A stretch of 64,000 nucleotides of DNA from Epithemia pelagica (taxonomy: Eukaryota > Bacillariophyta > Bacillariophyceae > Surirellales > Surirellaceae), in NCBI GenBank assembly GCA_946965045.2, contig OX337229.1, forward strand, positions 2,108,001 through 2,172,000. Reading direction: 5' to 3'. Position numbers and translations under genes: made by a program. This document shows, piece after piece, positions 11,089 to 24,088 of this stretch. Positions within the stretch are counted from its first letter, which is position 1; each line of letters begins with the position of its first letter. The notes beneath the pieces were generated by a model. It did not search any database. It had not been told where the DNA came from and was given only the letters and a program-made list of their open reading frames with translations.

Positions 11089-13284
11089 ATGAGTAGCGAG
11101 GACGAAGACGACAGCAACGAGGTGAAGAAGAAGAAGAGCCACAATAGCTCCCTCAATGAAGTCACTGAGTCCCAGCTGGAGAGTTTGAACGACGCTGACG
11201 CTTTTGGCACGGCATGGCAAGAAATTCTTCGCCAGTCAAGGAACAACGATGACAGCCATCCGAATCGAAAGATTCAGTGGGGTGGTCGAGGTCAAGGAGG
11301 TCGAGGTCGTGGAAGGCGAACCTACCAGCCTCATAATGTGGTGGTGGATAACCTGTCATTGGAGTATGCAGGAACTACCATGGCGTCATCGAAAGTGTTG
11401 TTGCATGAGACTCAACTCAAGCTCTTATCGCCCCATTCGTCTCCGGTCGACCAAGCAAGAGAGGAAGACACTCTTTTCCTTCCGCCAAACGTTTATGCCT
11501 TGGTAGGACGCAATGGCAGTGGAAAATCGACACTCCTTAAACGAATGCACGATGGATCGATTCCAGGATTTCCACCTCATATATCGACTCTTTATCTCCC
11601 CCAAGAACTTGGGATGGAGGACAACGATCAAACACCGGCCCGATTTCTTGAGCAACAAATCAATCAACAAACAAAACTAAACTCCAAAGCTAGAGAACAC
11701 TCCATTCAAACCTTGGAGGAGGAGATGGAGGAACTTGATTTGTCTCAACCAGAACAAGAGGAGGAAATGGAACGGCTCATGGACCAAATGGCGGCTCATC
11801 AAGAAGAGTTGGATCGACAGAATGAACTAGAGTCTCGAATACAGGATCGAATACGTCTTGCACTAGAATTCATGGGAGTGTCTGACACATTGATGAAGGT
11901 GCCCTTGTCTTTGCTTTCACCTGGACTTTGCAAAAAGGTCATGTTGGCCTCGATATTGGTGTGTCCCTGTGATCTACTACTGCTGGATGAACCAACAAGT
12001 CACCTGGATGTAGCTGGACTCATTCAATTGCGGCGGTTACTGATGGAGCCAACTTTGGTAGGACCTGAAGAAGATGACATAACATCAAGGGCCTCCATGG
12101 TGCTGTTGGTATCCCATGATTTGGAGTTTGTCAATCACATGGCGACCCACATTATCGAGGTCCGCGACCAACAATTGTTTCCGTTCAAGGGAAATTATGT
12201 TTCCTACGCTAAGCAAAAGCGCCAAATGGAATTGCATCATTTACGCCAAGATTTGGTTGTGGAGAAAAAGAAACAAGCGATTCGAGGGACCATACAACAT
12301 CTCAAGGAACAAAATCCATCCCGGCGAAAAGGCGGTGCCAAGAAGAAACAACGACAAATTGAAAGCCACAAGAAACAGCTTGATCGAATTGATCGGCATC
12401 ACATTCCATCATCGTCTCCTAATCCAATCAAAAGAACGCAAGAGCTGCTGCACAAGACTGAAGATGGAGCCAATGCCCCTTCCAAGGAAGTGCAATTTCA
12501 TTTTCGGGATCCTAAGAGCGAGTGGGGTCAACCTCTTATAGTAGCGCAGGAAATTGCATTGGCCTTGCCGCACACGGAGGGGGCTTCGCCATTTCACGAA
12601 TCGTTAGAACCATCCGTACCAGATGGTTCTGCAAATGCCATTAGGAAGAAACCAGGCTATTTGTTTGATTTGGTGGACTTTTGTATTGATGAGGGAAAGA
12701 GATACTGTATCTTGGGTGCGAATGGTAGTGGAAAATCGTGTTTGTTGCGTCTCTTAGCCAAGAAGGAGACACCGACGGAAGGGGAAATCGCACACGCGAC
12801 CAATCTTGATGTGGCATTGGTTCATCAAGAGCTTGCCGACGGAATAATCAAAGCAGGCCTCAACAATGGATCCATGGATGCTCTTTCATTTCTTTCTTGT
12901 TTATATCCGAGTAAGGCAGAGCAAGAGATTCGTAGTGAGCTGACAAATTTTGGCATTGGTCCCTCTCAGGCCACAACAAACTTGCGTTTTTTGAGTGGAG
13001 GTGAACGAGCCCGAGTCGCCTTGGCGGCCCACATGCTCGCGGACCCACAGGTCTTGTTGTGGGACAATCCCACCCTGAATTTGGATGCGGAAAGTGTCCA
13101 AGCCTTGATTCACGGATTGTTGCAGTGGAAGGGGACTTTGGTGGTGATTTCTCATGACACTTTTTTTGTGAGATCCCTTGATCCAACTTGCTTTGTCCTT
13201 ATGGAACATGAGGGGAAGCTGCGGTGGGTTGATGGATCGGTCGACACGTACCTGCGTTCTTTTGCAGCCCTGAAACGGATTTGA
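11089..13284 (+). CDS. ABC-F family ATPase (GCN20/ABCF-like) with an asymmetric second site
   Basis: Soluble ABC protein with two nucleotide-binding domains and no membrane segment; ABC-F members act on ribosomes or translation control. Seen in the 731-residue protein: an acidic/Lys-rich N-terminus; NBD1 with Walker A GRNGSGKST (K146), an ABC-F linker rich in Glu/Gln, signature LSPGLCKK (S277, degenerate) and Walker B LLLLDEPTSHLD (E301); the Arg/Lys-rich interdomain linker; NBD2 with Walker A GANGSGKSC (K549), signature LSGGERAR (S636) and Walker B VLLWDNPTLNLD, where the catalytic Glu is Asn660. One composite site should therefore be normal and the other impaired. I prefer the ATG at 11089 (A at -3); an in-frame ATG at 10852 would add 79 low-complexity residues. 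Confidence 0.88.
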   Translation: MSSEDEDDSNEVKKKKSHNSSLNEVTESQLESLNDADAFGTAWQEILRQSRNNDDSHPNRKIQWGGRGQGGRGRGRRTYQPHNVVVDNLSLEYAGTTMASSKVLLHETQLKLLSPHSSPVDQAREEDTLFLPPNVYALVGRNGSGKSTLLKRMHDGSIPGFPPHISTLYLPQELGMEDNDQTPARFLEQQINQQTKLNSKAREHSIQTLEEEMEELDLSQPEQEEEMERLMDQMAAHQEELDRQNELESRIQDRIRLALEFMGVSDTLMKVPLSLLSPGLCKKVMLASILVCPCDLLLLDEPTSHLDVAGLIQLRRLLMEPTLVGPEEDDITSRASMVLLVSHDLEFVNHMATHIIEVRDQQLFPFKGNYVSYAKQKRQMELHHLRQDLVVEKKKQAIRGTIQHLKEQNPSRRKGGAKKKQRQIESHKKQLDRIDRHHIPSSSPNPIKRTQELLHKTEDGANAPSKEVQFHFRDPKSEWGQPLIVAQEIALALPHTEGASPFHESLEPSVPDGSANAIRKKPGYLFDLVDFCIDEGKRYCILGANGSGKSCLLRLLAKKETPTEGEIAHATNLDVALVHQELADGIIKAGLNNGSMDALSFLSCLYPSKAEQEIRSELTNFGIGPSQATTNLRFLSGGERARVALAAHMLADPQVLLWDNPTLNLDAESVQALIHGLLQWKGTLVVISHDTFFVRSLDPTCFVLMEHEGKLRWVDGSVDTYLRSFAALKRI

Positions 13285-13854
13285 AATATCTCTTGAGCAA
13301 AGCAAAGGTTCTGCGTCAACGTGCTGGCCAGCTGTGACGGTTCAGAGCTTATTGTGACCGAAACTCCTTTCGTTTGAGAACGTGCGTCACCCAAACTCTT
13401 CCACTTTCTAATTAACAAGGAGACTGCGATCTCAGTTATGTCAATCGCCCTTTACGTCGACATCGAGGCGAACAAGTACTCCCATATCCTGGTCGCAAAT
13501 GAGACAATGAAGCAATTAAGCATTCTACTTGGGCCATGATCTATGGGATGGGTCCCTTTCCCATTATCCAGAAGCCACCATTCTTATTCACTAGGACATG
13601 GAGTTGTACGTTGACACTTTAGTGACAGCATGCAACTGTGGAAAGAAATACATATGCTTTGTGTTGTAGCTCACGACAAGTTACGTTGTACATTTATAGC
13701 AGGAATGGTGTATGACATAGAATTTAGATGCATCCCTAGGGTTATTTCTGTACTCGACTCACTCATGACTTCATCGTCGTCGATGCATCGTTAACGAGTT
13801 GTGCCCTCTTTCAAGGAAGGCAAACTGATTGCTGGTCGAACGCACCAATGCCGG
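13285..13854. other. Convergent intergenic stretch
   Basis: Between the ABC-F stop and the 3' end of the polyamine fusion gene. No coding signal, repeat or RNA gene recognised. Confidence 0.5.
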
Positions 13855-16528
<2,674 letters not shown>

Positions 16529-17570
16529 GGTGATATTGGTACTACTCGTAAGGTTGCCGAAATTTGTGAGCCGTTGGATGGAGATTTTGGTTCCAAATCG
16601 TTTAGGATTCGTTTAGGACTTTCGATTGCTTCCGGAAGATGACCGATCGAAACTCCTAAACAAGAGGCCTTTCAATCGGCCAAATGCGTCTGAACGTCGT
16701 ACGATTTGGAGCGATCTGATTGGCTAAGAATAGGATTTTTAGGAATTTAGGTCAAACCGTTTTCCTCGATTGGTACACGTGTACTCGTAAGGTTACACAT
16801 ATACCGACAAGAACAGGGTTTCCGGTTTCCGCGAGGTCGGAAACAATGGGTTCGTCTTTCGTCTACGTTCTACACGCAATGGCGCAATGGCGCAGGAGAA
16901 TCGAAAGTTCTCTTTTTTTTGTCCGTATGATGTATGATTAGGTTTTCCGTTTTCCTTCTGTCGATTTGCGAAAGTTTGGTGCCATTGTGCGTTGTGTGCG
17001 TTAAGAAAAAAAACAGACCTACACGATACAAGAGTATACTTATGTTCAGGGAACGTGCTCTACGAGCGGGCTGCCGAGTGAAATAAAAATAATACGAGTA
17101 ATATCGAAAATAAAAAAAATGAAGTCGTGTAGGTCGTGCGGGGAATTCTACGCACACAGCGCCAACAGGTTAAAGTGTTTACTGTTTACAGTTACACAGA
17201 CAGTGCTCGTGCACCGTATCAGGAATCAGCCTGTAGGTGCTGCGTGCTGCTTGCCCTTTGCGGACCTTGGACTTCCTTGATCAAGAACAGCAATGGTGAT
17301 GGTGAGCGAGAGAAATAATAAGATCACACAAGAGTGAAAAGTGAAAACCACCGTTGAGCGTTGAGCGTTTACGTTGGAAAAAAAAAGATACCTTACATAA
17401 ACGCTGCCGCGCGGACCCGCTAGAGGGCTAGGGTACCGCGCCCATGCCCCTGGTTTGGTCGCACCCCCGCCGCTTTTACATCTCTCCTCCCTAGTAGGTA
17501 GGAGTACTATTGCTATCTACTTTTAGTAGAGAGACCCTCTATCATAGCTCAATCCTTCATTTCTAAGGAC
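16529..17570. other. Intergenic stretch of about 1 kb
   Basis: Upstream of the polyamine fusion gene and downstream of the YghU-type GST. It includes an AT-rich part (about 16970-17120, with A/T runs) and a short GC-rich part (about 17400-17475). Short open frames have no family resemblance. No tRNA or repeat found. Confidence 0.5.
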
Positions 17571-18605
17571 TCATTTTTTGTGTAGAGGCTGAACTTGTTG
17601 GTTGTCTTCGGGTTGTTGCTCCTTTTGTAGTAGTGATTGTGCTTGCTGTTCTTGTTTCAAAACGTTGTCAATGTCTCCTGCCTCGTGACGTTCGGCCAAG
17701 TGCGGCCCCTTGCCCCACACTTGATTGACCAAAATACCGCGTTGTACGGCTGGACGGCTGGCCATGCGACGAGCCCATGCCAGGACATGGGGATACTCTT
17801 GATGGACATTTAAAAAGCGCACGGGATCCTCGTCCTTCTCCAAGTCCATATACTCCCATCCCAAGACCAAACCACCATACCATGGGAAAATGGCCATGTC
17901 CGCAATGGTATAGTCATCTCCCACAATGTACAACCACCCATCCGCCAACTGACGATTCAACACATCCGATTGGCGTTTGATTTCCATGGTAAACCGTTCC
18001 AGAGGATATTCCTGTTTCGTTGGTGCGTAATGATAAAAGTGTCCAAAGCCATCACCCAGGTACGGGGCCGATCCCACTTGCCAAAACAACCAATTCAACA
18101 CTTGAGTCCGTTGGGAACGTGGCAAAAAGGCATTATCAAACTTTTCGGCCAAGTACAAGAGGATATTTCCGGATTCAAACACTTGAACAGGTTCATTCTT
18201 GTCGTTGCCACTAGTTGTCGCTGGTGTTGGATGGTAATCTACCAATGCCGGAATTTTGGAATTGGGATTGACTTGGACAAAGCCGGAACTGAATTGATCT
18301 TGTTTCAAAATATGAATCAAATGGGCATCGTATTCCGCCTCAGGATGATTGCCCGTGGCCAAGAGTTCTTCCAAGAGTATGGTGACCTTTTGTCCATTGG
18401 GTGTGGCTTGACTGTACAATTGCAACGGGTGCTCCCCTCGTGGCAAGTCGCGTTCGAACCGAGGACCAGCCGTGGGACGGTTGATGCTCGAAATGGCGCT
18501 GCTCGGTGATGATTCCTTCCTCCATTGCCAGACCTTGGGTGGAACATAGGCAAGAGAAGCGTTGGTTTGTGCTTGGTCGTTGGAAGAAGAGGATTGAGAC
18601 GACAT
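17571..18605 (-). CDS. Nu-class (YghU/YfcG-type) glutathione S-transferase
   Basis: Bacterial-type GST related to E. coli YghU/YfcG, which have strong disulfide-bond reductase activity with glutathione. Seen: 344 residues, one exon. N-terminal thioredoxin domain with HPLQLYSQATPNGQKVTILLEEL, then DQFSSGFVQVNPNSKIPALV, nearly the YghU signature; VFESGNILLYLAEKF completes the G site. The C-terminal domain carries NWLFWQVGSAPYLGDGFGHFYHYAP and ADMAIFPWYGGLV. A Gln-rich C-terminal tail is extra. The start ATG at 18605 is followed by about 55 residues of Ser/Gln-rich leader that may be a weak targeting sequence. A bacterial origin of the family is likely, but widespread eukaryotic copies make timing unclear. 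Confidence 0.88.
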   Translation of the reverse strand: MSSQSSSSNDQAQTNASLAYVPPKVWQWRKESSPSSAISSINRPTAGPRFERDLPRGEHPLQLYSQATPNGQKVTILLEELLATGNHPEAEYDAHLIHILKQDQFSSGFVQVNPNSKIPALVDYHPTPATTSGNDKNEPVQVFESGNILLYLAEKFDNAFLPRSQRTQVLNWLFWQVGSAPYLGDGFGHFYHYAPTKQEYPLERFTMEIKRQSDVLNRQLADGWLYIVGDDYTIADMAIFPWYGGLVLGWEYMDLEKDEDPVRFLNVHQEYPHVLAWARRMASRPAVQRGILVNQVWGKGPHLAERHEAGDIDNVLKQEQQAQSLLQKEQQPEDNQQVQPLHKK

Positions 18606-19053
18606 GAGTTTTGCTGGTTTTGGGTTTTGATGATATTGCGGTGATTTGTGCTTGTTGCTGCTGTTTTGATTTTGTGAGAGGAGACATGTTCTTGTCCACC
18701 AACGAAATCTTCCTACTCAAAGTTGATCTCAGAAGCTCTTGATGAACATGGTTTATGTTCGATGTACTCGATATACAGATTGCCGGGGAGGTTATCGTCC
18801 TTGTTTGCTTGGGCACCTTTTGTGCTCATCTGCCGATGTTCTTCGAATTCGAAGGGGTCTGCATCTGCAGAAGAAATTCCGCGAGCCCTGCATCTTCTCA
18901 ATGCGACTGAAATGCAAGGTCTGGGGAATCAATTTTTAAAATTTAAGTTTTATGTGACGTGTACCTCTCTCTTTGTTTCTGAGTTGGAAATGACGCAGGA
19001 TCGGATCTCAAATTCCACAAGACACTGGATACCTCATTCAGTCTTCCATCACC
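18606..19053. other. Divergent promoter region, GST / fibrillin
   Basis: About 450 bp between divergent starts. No gene supported; short open frames on both strands have no domain features. Confidence 0.5.
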
Positions 19054-20322
19054 ATGACAATGAATCAACAACTACTAATACAGACTACTGCGCTTGTCCT
19101 CGTACTTTTGTTTCCATCCTTGAGTGGTTGGGTACTCCCGATAGCCACCAGAACGACGTTCCAAGCTCGTTCGCTGGTGTCACAAAGTCCTGTTGCTGCT
19201 CTCTGTTTGGTCTCGGACGATGAAGTCTCTGAAGCTGTTTCAACAAACAGTCCCGAATCCTCAGCCCCTGTAGAAAACGAGGCAGACGACGATTCGGAAC
19301 TTGCATTGGAGGATGACAAGGTCCCTTCTTCTACGGATGGTGAGGAGTCTGCAGCACCCACAGATGTTGAGGCAAGTGTAAGCGACGATGATGACGCAAC
19401 AATTGCCATGAAAGAAGATGACGAAGATGATGAAAAAGAAGAAATCGTAGACTTGCCCGAAGAGCCAACTTCGTCATCGTCCGATGAAACACCTGCTGTC
19501 GAGGATGAGACTTCTCTTTTACTGTCATTGCAATCATTGGCGGCAATTACCAGTCGAGGTGAAACCGCAACCCCTGAACAACTGGACCAAGCACGGTCGC
19601 TCGTCGCACAACTAGAGGCTACTGGCACCAAGCCTTCGACTACAGCAGTGTTGCAGGGAACCTGGGAACTCGTTTTTACGGATAACAAACAATTGTTTCG
19701 AAGCAGTCCCTTTTTCATGGCAGGTCGTGCCGTGTGTAAAACACCGGAACAGGCAGATCAATACAATTGGTTCTGTACCATGCACCGAAAAGCCCTGGCG
19801 ATTTCCAACATTGGCCCGGTCAAACAAATTATTACACCCACACAACTTATTTCCGAATTCAATGTCGAAGCCGGCGCGGTTCCCTTTTTGAATGATTTCA
19901 CCCCGTTTTCCTATTCGGGTGGTATCCCCTTGACCATTCAAGGAGCCATTGTTTCCACGGCCGATTTGACCAGTGTGAATGAAACTTCGTTTGAACTATT
20001 GATGGACACGGTCCAAATCAAGGGATCCAATCTACCAGTGTTGCGGCCTCTGTTGGACAATGGTCTACAGCTCCAATCTCGATTTTTGGGAGACTTTTTG
20101 GAAAACACAGTGTCTGACTACAGCAATCCGCGACCCGTCGTACGGTCGACCTTTTTGACGGACCGATACCGAATTAGTCGAGACATGGATGACAATATAT
20201 TTGTCTATGTCAAAACTTCGGACTCGGTCGAACCGACTGACTGGTCCAGTGTGGATGCCGATCTTGGGGTGGCCAGACTACTAGAAGGCTTCAACGATGC
20301 CGTGACCCGATTCTATTTGTAA
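19054..20322 (+). CDS. Plastid lipid-associated protein (PAP/fibrillin family)
   Basis: Fibrillins bind lipids in plastoglobules, thylakoids or envelope and protect photosystems under stress. Seen: 422 residues, one exon. A signal peptide (TTALVLVLLFPSLSGW) ends in SGWVLP, a version of the diatom ASAFAP-type cleavage motif with Trp at +1, then a Ser/Thr/Arg-rich transit-like stretch. Residues about 50-150 are very acidic low complexity. The fibrillin domain (about 150-420) has GTWELVFTDNKQLFRSSPFF, SEFNVEAG, LMDTVQIKGSNLP and the closing block FLTDRYRISRD with a late acidic end. Plastid location is inferred from the leader. The start ATG is in good context (ACCATGA). Confidence 0.85.
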   Translation: MTMNQQLLIQTTALVLVLLFPSLSGWVLPIATRTTFQARSLVSQSPVAALCLVSDDEVSEAVSTNSPESSAPVENEADDDSELALEDDKVPSSTDGEESAAPTDVEASVSDDDDATIAMKEDDEDDEKEEIVDLPEEPTSSSSDETPAVEDETSLLLSLQSLAAITSRGETATPEQLDQARSLVAQLEATGTKPSTTAVLQGTWELVFTDNKQLFRSSPFFMAGRAVCKTPEQADQYNWFCTMHRKALAISNIGPVKQIITPTQLISEFNVEAGAVPFLNDFTPFSYSGGIPLTIQGAIVSTADLTSVNETSFELLMDTVQIKGSNLPVLRPLLDNGLQLQSRFLGDFLENTVSDYSNPRPVVRSTFLTDRYRISRDMDDNIFVYVKTSDSVEPTDWSSVDADLGVARLLEGFNDAVTRFYL

Positions 20323-20754
20323 ATTGGAACAATAGTAAGATAAAATAATTCCCGTGTACACGGTGGTTACTTGTGGTGCAACTTTTTACGATTTGATCGG
20401 AAGGAATCTCACCTACCATATGCTGGAAGGCATGTACGATCTTTGCACTTTGCACAGCGTAGGTTTACCGTGTACCACTGCAAAGGTTGCCTTGTTGTCT
20501 CCGCCGTAAACTTTGTCAATGACACATAGGACTTTGGCTATTTTCGACATCCTGTTTCCATGCGAGAAAAGACTCCATCCGAGAGCGAGAGAGAAAAGAG
20601 ATCGTCGGCTTGCGCTCGTCGCGCCGCCTTCACCTCCTTTTGATCCTGATCAGTCGTGATCACGCGCACACACCTCCATCGCAGCATGATGCTAGCGGAT
20701 AGCGGGGGGAAGAAAAAAATCGTTGTGCCACATTAGGATCTTTCCTTTCTTAGC
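20323..20754. other. Intergenic stretch with two adjacent 8-bp palindromes
   Basis: Between the fibrillin and VOC genes. CTGATCAG (20646-20653) and GTGATCAC (20656-20663) are GATC-centred palindromes 10 bp apart, about 95 bp upstream of the VOC start; possible dimer-binding sites. No gene. Confidence 0.4.
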
Positions 20755-21438
20755 ATGCGGATGAACCAGGTCCGTGCCGTCCTATCAAAAGCAACCACAA
20801 CAGGAAGATTCTGTTCGTCATTCTGGACTTGCTCTTCACGTTCACGTGGTTGTGTCTTATCCGTTGTCAAAATCATGGAAGGTACAACAACAACGACGAC
20901 GACAAGGAACTCGTCCTCCACGACCGCTTCGTCTCCTCCATCGTTTGAAACTCGTGCTTCTCCAGCTCCTGGCTCTCCCTTTCATTACGCCTTTCCAGTT
21001 CATGACTTGGAATTGGCCAAACAGTTCTACAGTGACGTATTGGGATGTGAGGAGGGCCGATCGTCGGCAAAATGGCAAGATTATGCGTTACATGGACATC
21101 AAATCGTGTGTCATTGGGTAGGCAATGACTACCAATGTCAAGATTATTACAACCCCGTTGATGGCGATGAAGTTCCCGTTCCTCATGCTGGACTGGCCCT
21201 GACGGTGGATCAATTCCATGCCTTGGCCAAACGGGTCAAAGAGGCGGGAATCACCTTTCTCATAGAACCACATTTGCGATTTCAAGGCATGCCTGGAGAG
21301 CAATATACCATGTTTTTTAAAGATCCATCGGGAAACAACTTGGAATTCAAAGCCATGACCAAGCCTGAGAACCTGTTTGCCAAGTACAATGTGGTGGATG
21401 GTGATCAGAACAGAGAAGCGGCAGAGACAAAACAATAA
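20755..21438 (+). CDS. VOC-superfamily (glyoxalase/bleomycin-resistance fold) protein
   Basis: Vicinal-oxygen-chelate metalloprotein; family members include glyoxalase I, dioxygenases and epimerases, and the exact reaction cannot be told. Seen: 227 residues. The VOC domain (about 80-215) begins FHYAFPVHDLELAKQFYSDVLG, with PHAGLALTV in the middle and FFKDPSGNNLEFKAM at the end. The His, His and Glu of these three blocks are the expected metal ligands. One bacterial-style two-module domain is present. The 5' part encodes a basic, Ser-rich leader (MRMNQVRAVLSKATTTGRF) that could be mitochondrial; a second ATG at 20875 would remove it. Confidence 0.8.
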   Translation: MRMNQVRAVLSKATTTGRFCSSFWTCSSRSRGCVLSVVKIMEGTTTTTTTRNSSSTTASSPPSFETRASPAPGSPFHYAFPVHDLELAKQFYSDVLGCEEGRSSAKWQDYALHGHQIVCHWVGNDYQCQDYYNPVDGDEVPVPHAGLALTVDQFHALAKRVKEAGITFLIEPHLRFQGMPGEQYTMFFKDPSGNNLEFKAMTKPENLFAKYNVVDGDQNREAAETKQ

Positions 21439-21808
21439 CCAGTATTAGAATCCAAGCTAATATAGAGAATAGCACGAGTTAACAAGGTAGAATTGGACTG
21501 TCTTTGAAGATTTTCGTCGTACTCAAGATGAACGAATATGCAGAGTCAAAGTTTGGTCCACGTAGCGTCGTGGATGAAAATGCCGGAATGTGCGCTAACA
21601 CTCAGTGGCCTTGCTTTTTTGTTGTTGCATGAACAGGTAGCTCCTTTTTGGACAGAGGGCATCTGTGACGTATTTCATTCAGGAGTATACATAATAGTAG
21701 CGGCCATCACATCACTGCAAGTGTGATGACAACAGACTGGGTGTACAAACGTAGCGTGTAAAAAGTTTTTGCTCATGTATTGGGGAGGTGCATGGAGAAG
21801 GTGACAAT
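21439..21808. other. Convergent 3' flanks, VOC / TBC genes
   Basis: 370 bp between two convergent stop codons. No gene or repeat recognised. Confidence 0.5.
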
Positions 21809-24088
21809 TCACGAAGGAGCCAGACATGCATCTTCGTTTTCATCGTCTTGGCTTGTAGCGACACAAATTTCTGGAATCGGCTCCTCGGGACCCCTTTCTG
21901 ACGGAACATGACTGGTCTCGTGCTGGGAAGAAGAAGAGTCCGTCTTGGACGCTGCAACCGTCTGGTCATTGCTGGCCGAATTTCGTTTACTGTCTTTGAT
22001 GGGAAACATGACTGTTCTCCAAAGCGCAAAGGCCAGAATGAGGACCGAGACAACAATGCCCAAAAAGCGTTCATGCTGTCGTTTTCGTTTTTCTTCTGGG
22101 ATCGAAAGGGCCATTCCGGAAGCCAAGGGTGCCAAGAGGGATGATGTGCGACGGCGTCGTCGCAAGAGTTTCACATACTCTCGAGGGGACACTCGGCAAA
22201 AATCACCTTGTGATGACTTTGCGTTGGACAAGGAGGAGGAAATCGTTTCTTTCGAGGAATGTTCTTCTTGCTGCTGTGCAGTCCTTTGGGAGTCACTAGA
22301 CTCGGAAGGTCGTTGTTTCCGGACCAGTGCAGCATTGCGAGAGGATCGACTGGGCGCCAATCCTTGTCGTTCTCGAACACGGGCTCGGAGCCACCATTCC
22401 GCTGGTGCTGTGGGACTCAATACCCATGGAGCAGGATCTTTCAACATGGAGGGTACCGCGCTTAAAGTACTGGTGGTACTTGTTGTTGTGGACGAGGATT
22501 GCAACACCTCTTGAACGTGCTCCACACCATAATATCGTTGCGCCAGAACCAAGAGTCGACGCGGAGGCATTCGATGCATGTATTGGACGGCCAAATCCAA
22601 CAATTCTTGAAAGGGTACCTTGGTGGCAGCGTTCTCATCGACCGAGCCAGCCGTGGTCTGCAAAGCCGACAAGGCACTGCTCACGGACACTACATCTTCC
22701 ATGCCCCCACCACTACTGCTGAGCAACGACGGTTGACGCGTGTGCATTCCCGTCGTTCGCGGATTGGAACCCTGAGCAGCACCGCCACCATGCTTGTCCA
22801 ACAAAATTCCTTCTTGCAAAAGAACCATTTCACCCTCCGTGGGCCTGTTGCTTCCACCTCCACCAGACGAAGTGGACCGCACTTCACTGTTCATGCTTTG
22901 TAAACTGTCCGTGTCATCGTCTTGTTCATGATCCGACACATAGCCCTGTCCGGGTTGGTATCTCCATCCAAACGCACTGGAATGTTTGGGCAATCCAACC
23001 AACGTTTGGTGGAGACTGGAAAAGTCGCAGGGCGTGTCCAGAATCTGTTGACGATTGTAAGGGTGCAACATCATGGCAACACAAACGTACAGTGGCAAGG
23101 CTGGATGGGAGGCCAAAAAGGCATCAAACAAGCGTTTGACCAAGGCGGTGTCGCGGATTTCATGAGAAAACCAGGTCAAGACCCAGGGAAGAGCAAAAAA
23201 GGGAGCCATGTCGCAATTGGTCAAGTGTTGATGAACGGGCGCATCCAACAAGGCTACCAGGGGGAAGAGCGTGAGCGTGAGGCAGTTTTGCAAGGGTTGA
23301 AAGGTTTCTTGCATATTGTCCAACAAATGTGATTGCGACACCTGCAACAAGACGGCCGACGGCAAATCCAACAAGGACCAGGTCTTGACCTGCTCGTCCT
23401 GAGTTTCATTGGAGGCTGTCGCGGTCCATTTTCGGGGTGGAGAAGCATCGCGCAATGTCGACAAAATGACACAGGCAATGTCATGATATCCTTGATAATA
23501 ATGCAAACGATTGTCCGAGGCTTGTAGGGTTCGTTGAATGCAAGAGGCCAACCGTCGTTGCTTTTTGCGAATAATACGGGCAATGCGTTTGTGTCGCTTA
23601 TGCTCCATTTGAAGTTTTTGGATACGCTGAGTGCCCGTCAACAAATGCCAGGTACATCGCGCCACATCCAATTCCACTTGGGCATCGTAGGATGCATTCT
23701 TCTTGCCAGTCGAGACAGTGGCGTCTCCCGGAGGACTCCTCTCCTCTGCAGTGTTGTCGTTCGGAAGCCTCTCGGGTTGTTTCGTTTCTGGATTGCGGTT
23801 GTTGTTGTGGTCTTTGGTTGGTGGAGTGTCATCACGCAACAAATCGAGGGCGGCTGCGGTATGCAATCCCACAAAGGCGGGCCAGGCCCGTTGACGAATC
23901 GAATCGTGAACCAATCCTCCTTCGGTCAAGGCCAATTCTCGAAGTTCCCAGAGATCCACAGTGGGTTTGGCCAAAATGGCTTCAATTTGACACGCCTTTT
24001 CGTCCAGTGCCGTGGACAAGGTGGCAGTCTCGTCCCCCTCTCCTCCTCCACCCGGTCCCGTCCAAGAAGCACGAGAGGAATCACTCAT
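21809..24088 (-). CDS. TBC-domain Rab GTPase-activating protein, TBC1D20/Gyp8-like, tail-anchored
   Basis: Accelerates GTP hydrolysis by a Rab, probably of the Rab1/Rab2 type at the ER-Golgi interface. Seen: 759 residues, one exon. The TBC domain (about 45-390) has the arginine finger in DVARCTW (R144) and the glutamine finger in YYQGYHD (Q199). It also shows NCDMAPFFALPWVLTWFSHE and LPLYVCVAMM, the order typical of TBC1D20. A Ser/Arg-rich linker precedes a hydrophobic segment near the C-terminus (FLGIVVSVLILAFALWRTVMF), as in TBC1D20, which is an ER membrane protein. An acidic luminal-like end of about 60 residues follows. The start is the ATG at 24088; the codon eight residues earlier is TTG. 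Confidence 0.8.
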   Translation of the reverse strand: MSDSSRASWTGPGGGGEGDETATLSTALDEKACQIEAILAKPTVDLWELRELALTEGGLVHDSIRQRAWPAFVGLHTAAALDLLRDDTPPTKDHNNNRNPETKQPERLPNDNTAEERSPPGDATVSTGKKNASYDAQVELDVARCTWHLLTGTQRIQKLQMEHKRHKRIARIIRKKQRRLASCIQRTLQASDNRLHYYQGYHDIACVILSTLRDASPPRKWTATASNETQDEQVKTWSLLDLPSAVLLQVSQSHLLDNMQETFQPLQNCLTLTLFPLVALLDAPVHQHLTNCDMAPFFALPWVLTWFSHEIRDTALVKRLFDAFLASHPALPLYVCVAMMLHPYNRQQILDTPCDFSSLHQTLVGLPKHSSAFGWRYQPGQGYVSDHEQDDDTDSLQSMNSEVRSTSSGGGGSNRPTEGEMVLLQEGILLDKHGGGAAQGSNPRTTGMHTRQPSLLSSSGGGMEDVVSVSSALSALQTTAGSVDENAATKVPFQELLDLAVQYMHRMPPRRLLVLAQRYYGVEHVQEVLQSSSTTTSTTSTLSAVPSMLKDPAPWVLSPTAPAEWWLRARVRERQGLAPSRSSRNAALVRKQRPSESSDSQRTAQQQEEHSSKETISSSLSNAKSSQGDFCRVSPREYVKLLRRRRRTSSLLAPLASGMALSIPEEKRKRQHERFLGIVVSVLILAFALWRTVMFPIKDSKRNSASNDQTVAASKTDSSSSQHETSHVPSERGPEEPIPEICVATSQDDENEDACLAPS

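Noticed and set aside
16529-17570. Possible tRNA or small RNA in the long intergenic stretch
   Set aside because: No T-loop (GGTTCRANYCC) or matching cloverleaf arms found by eye on either strand.
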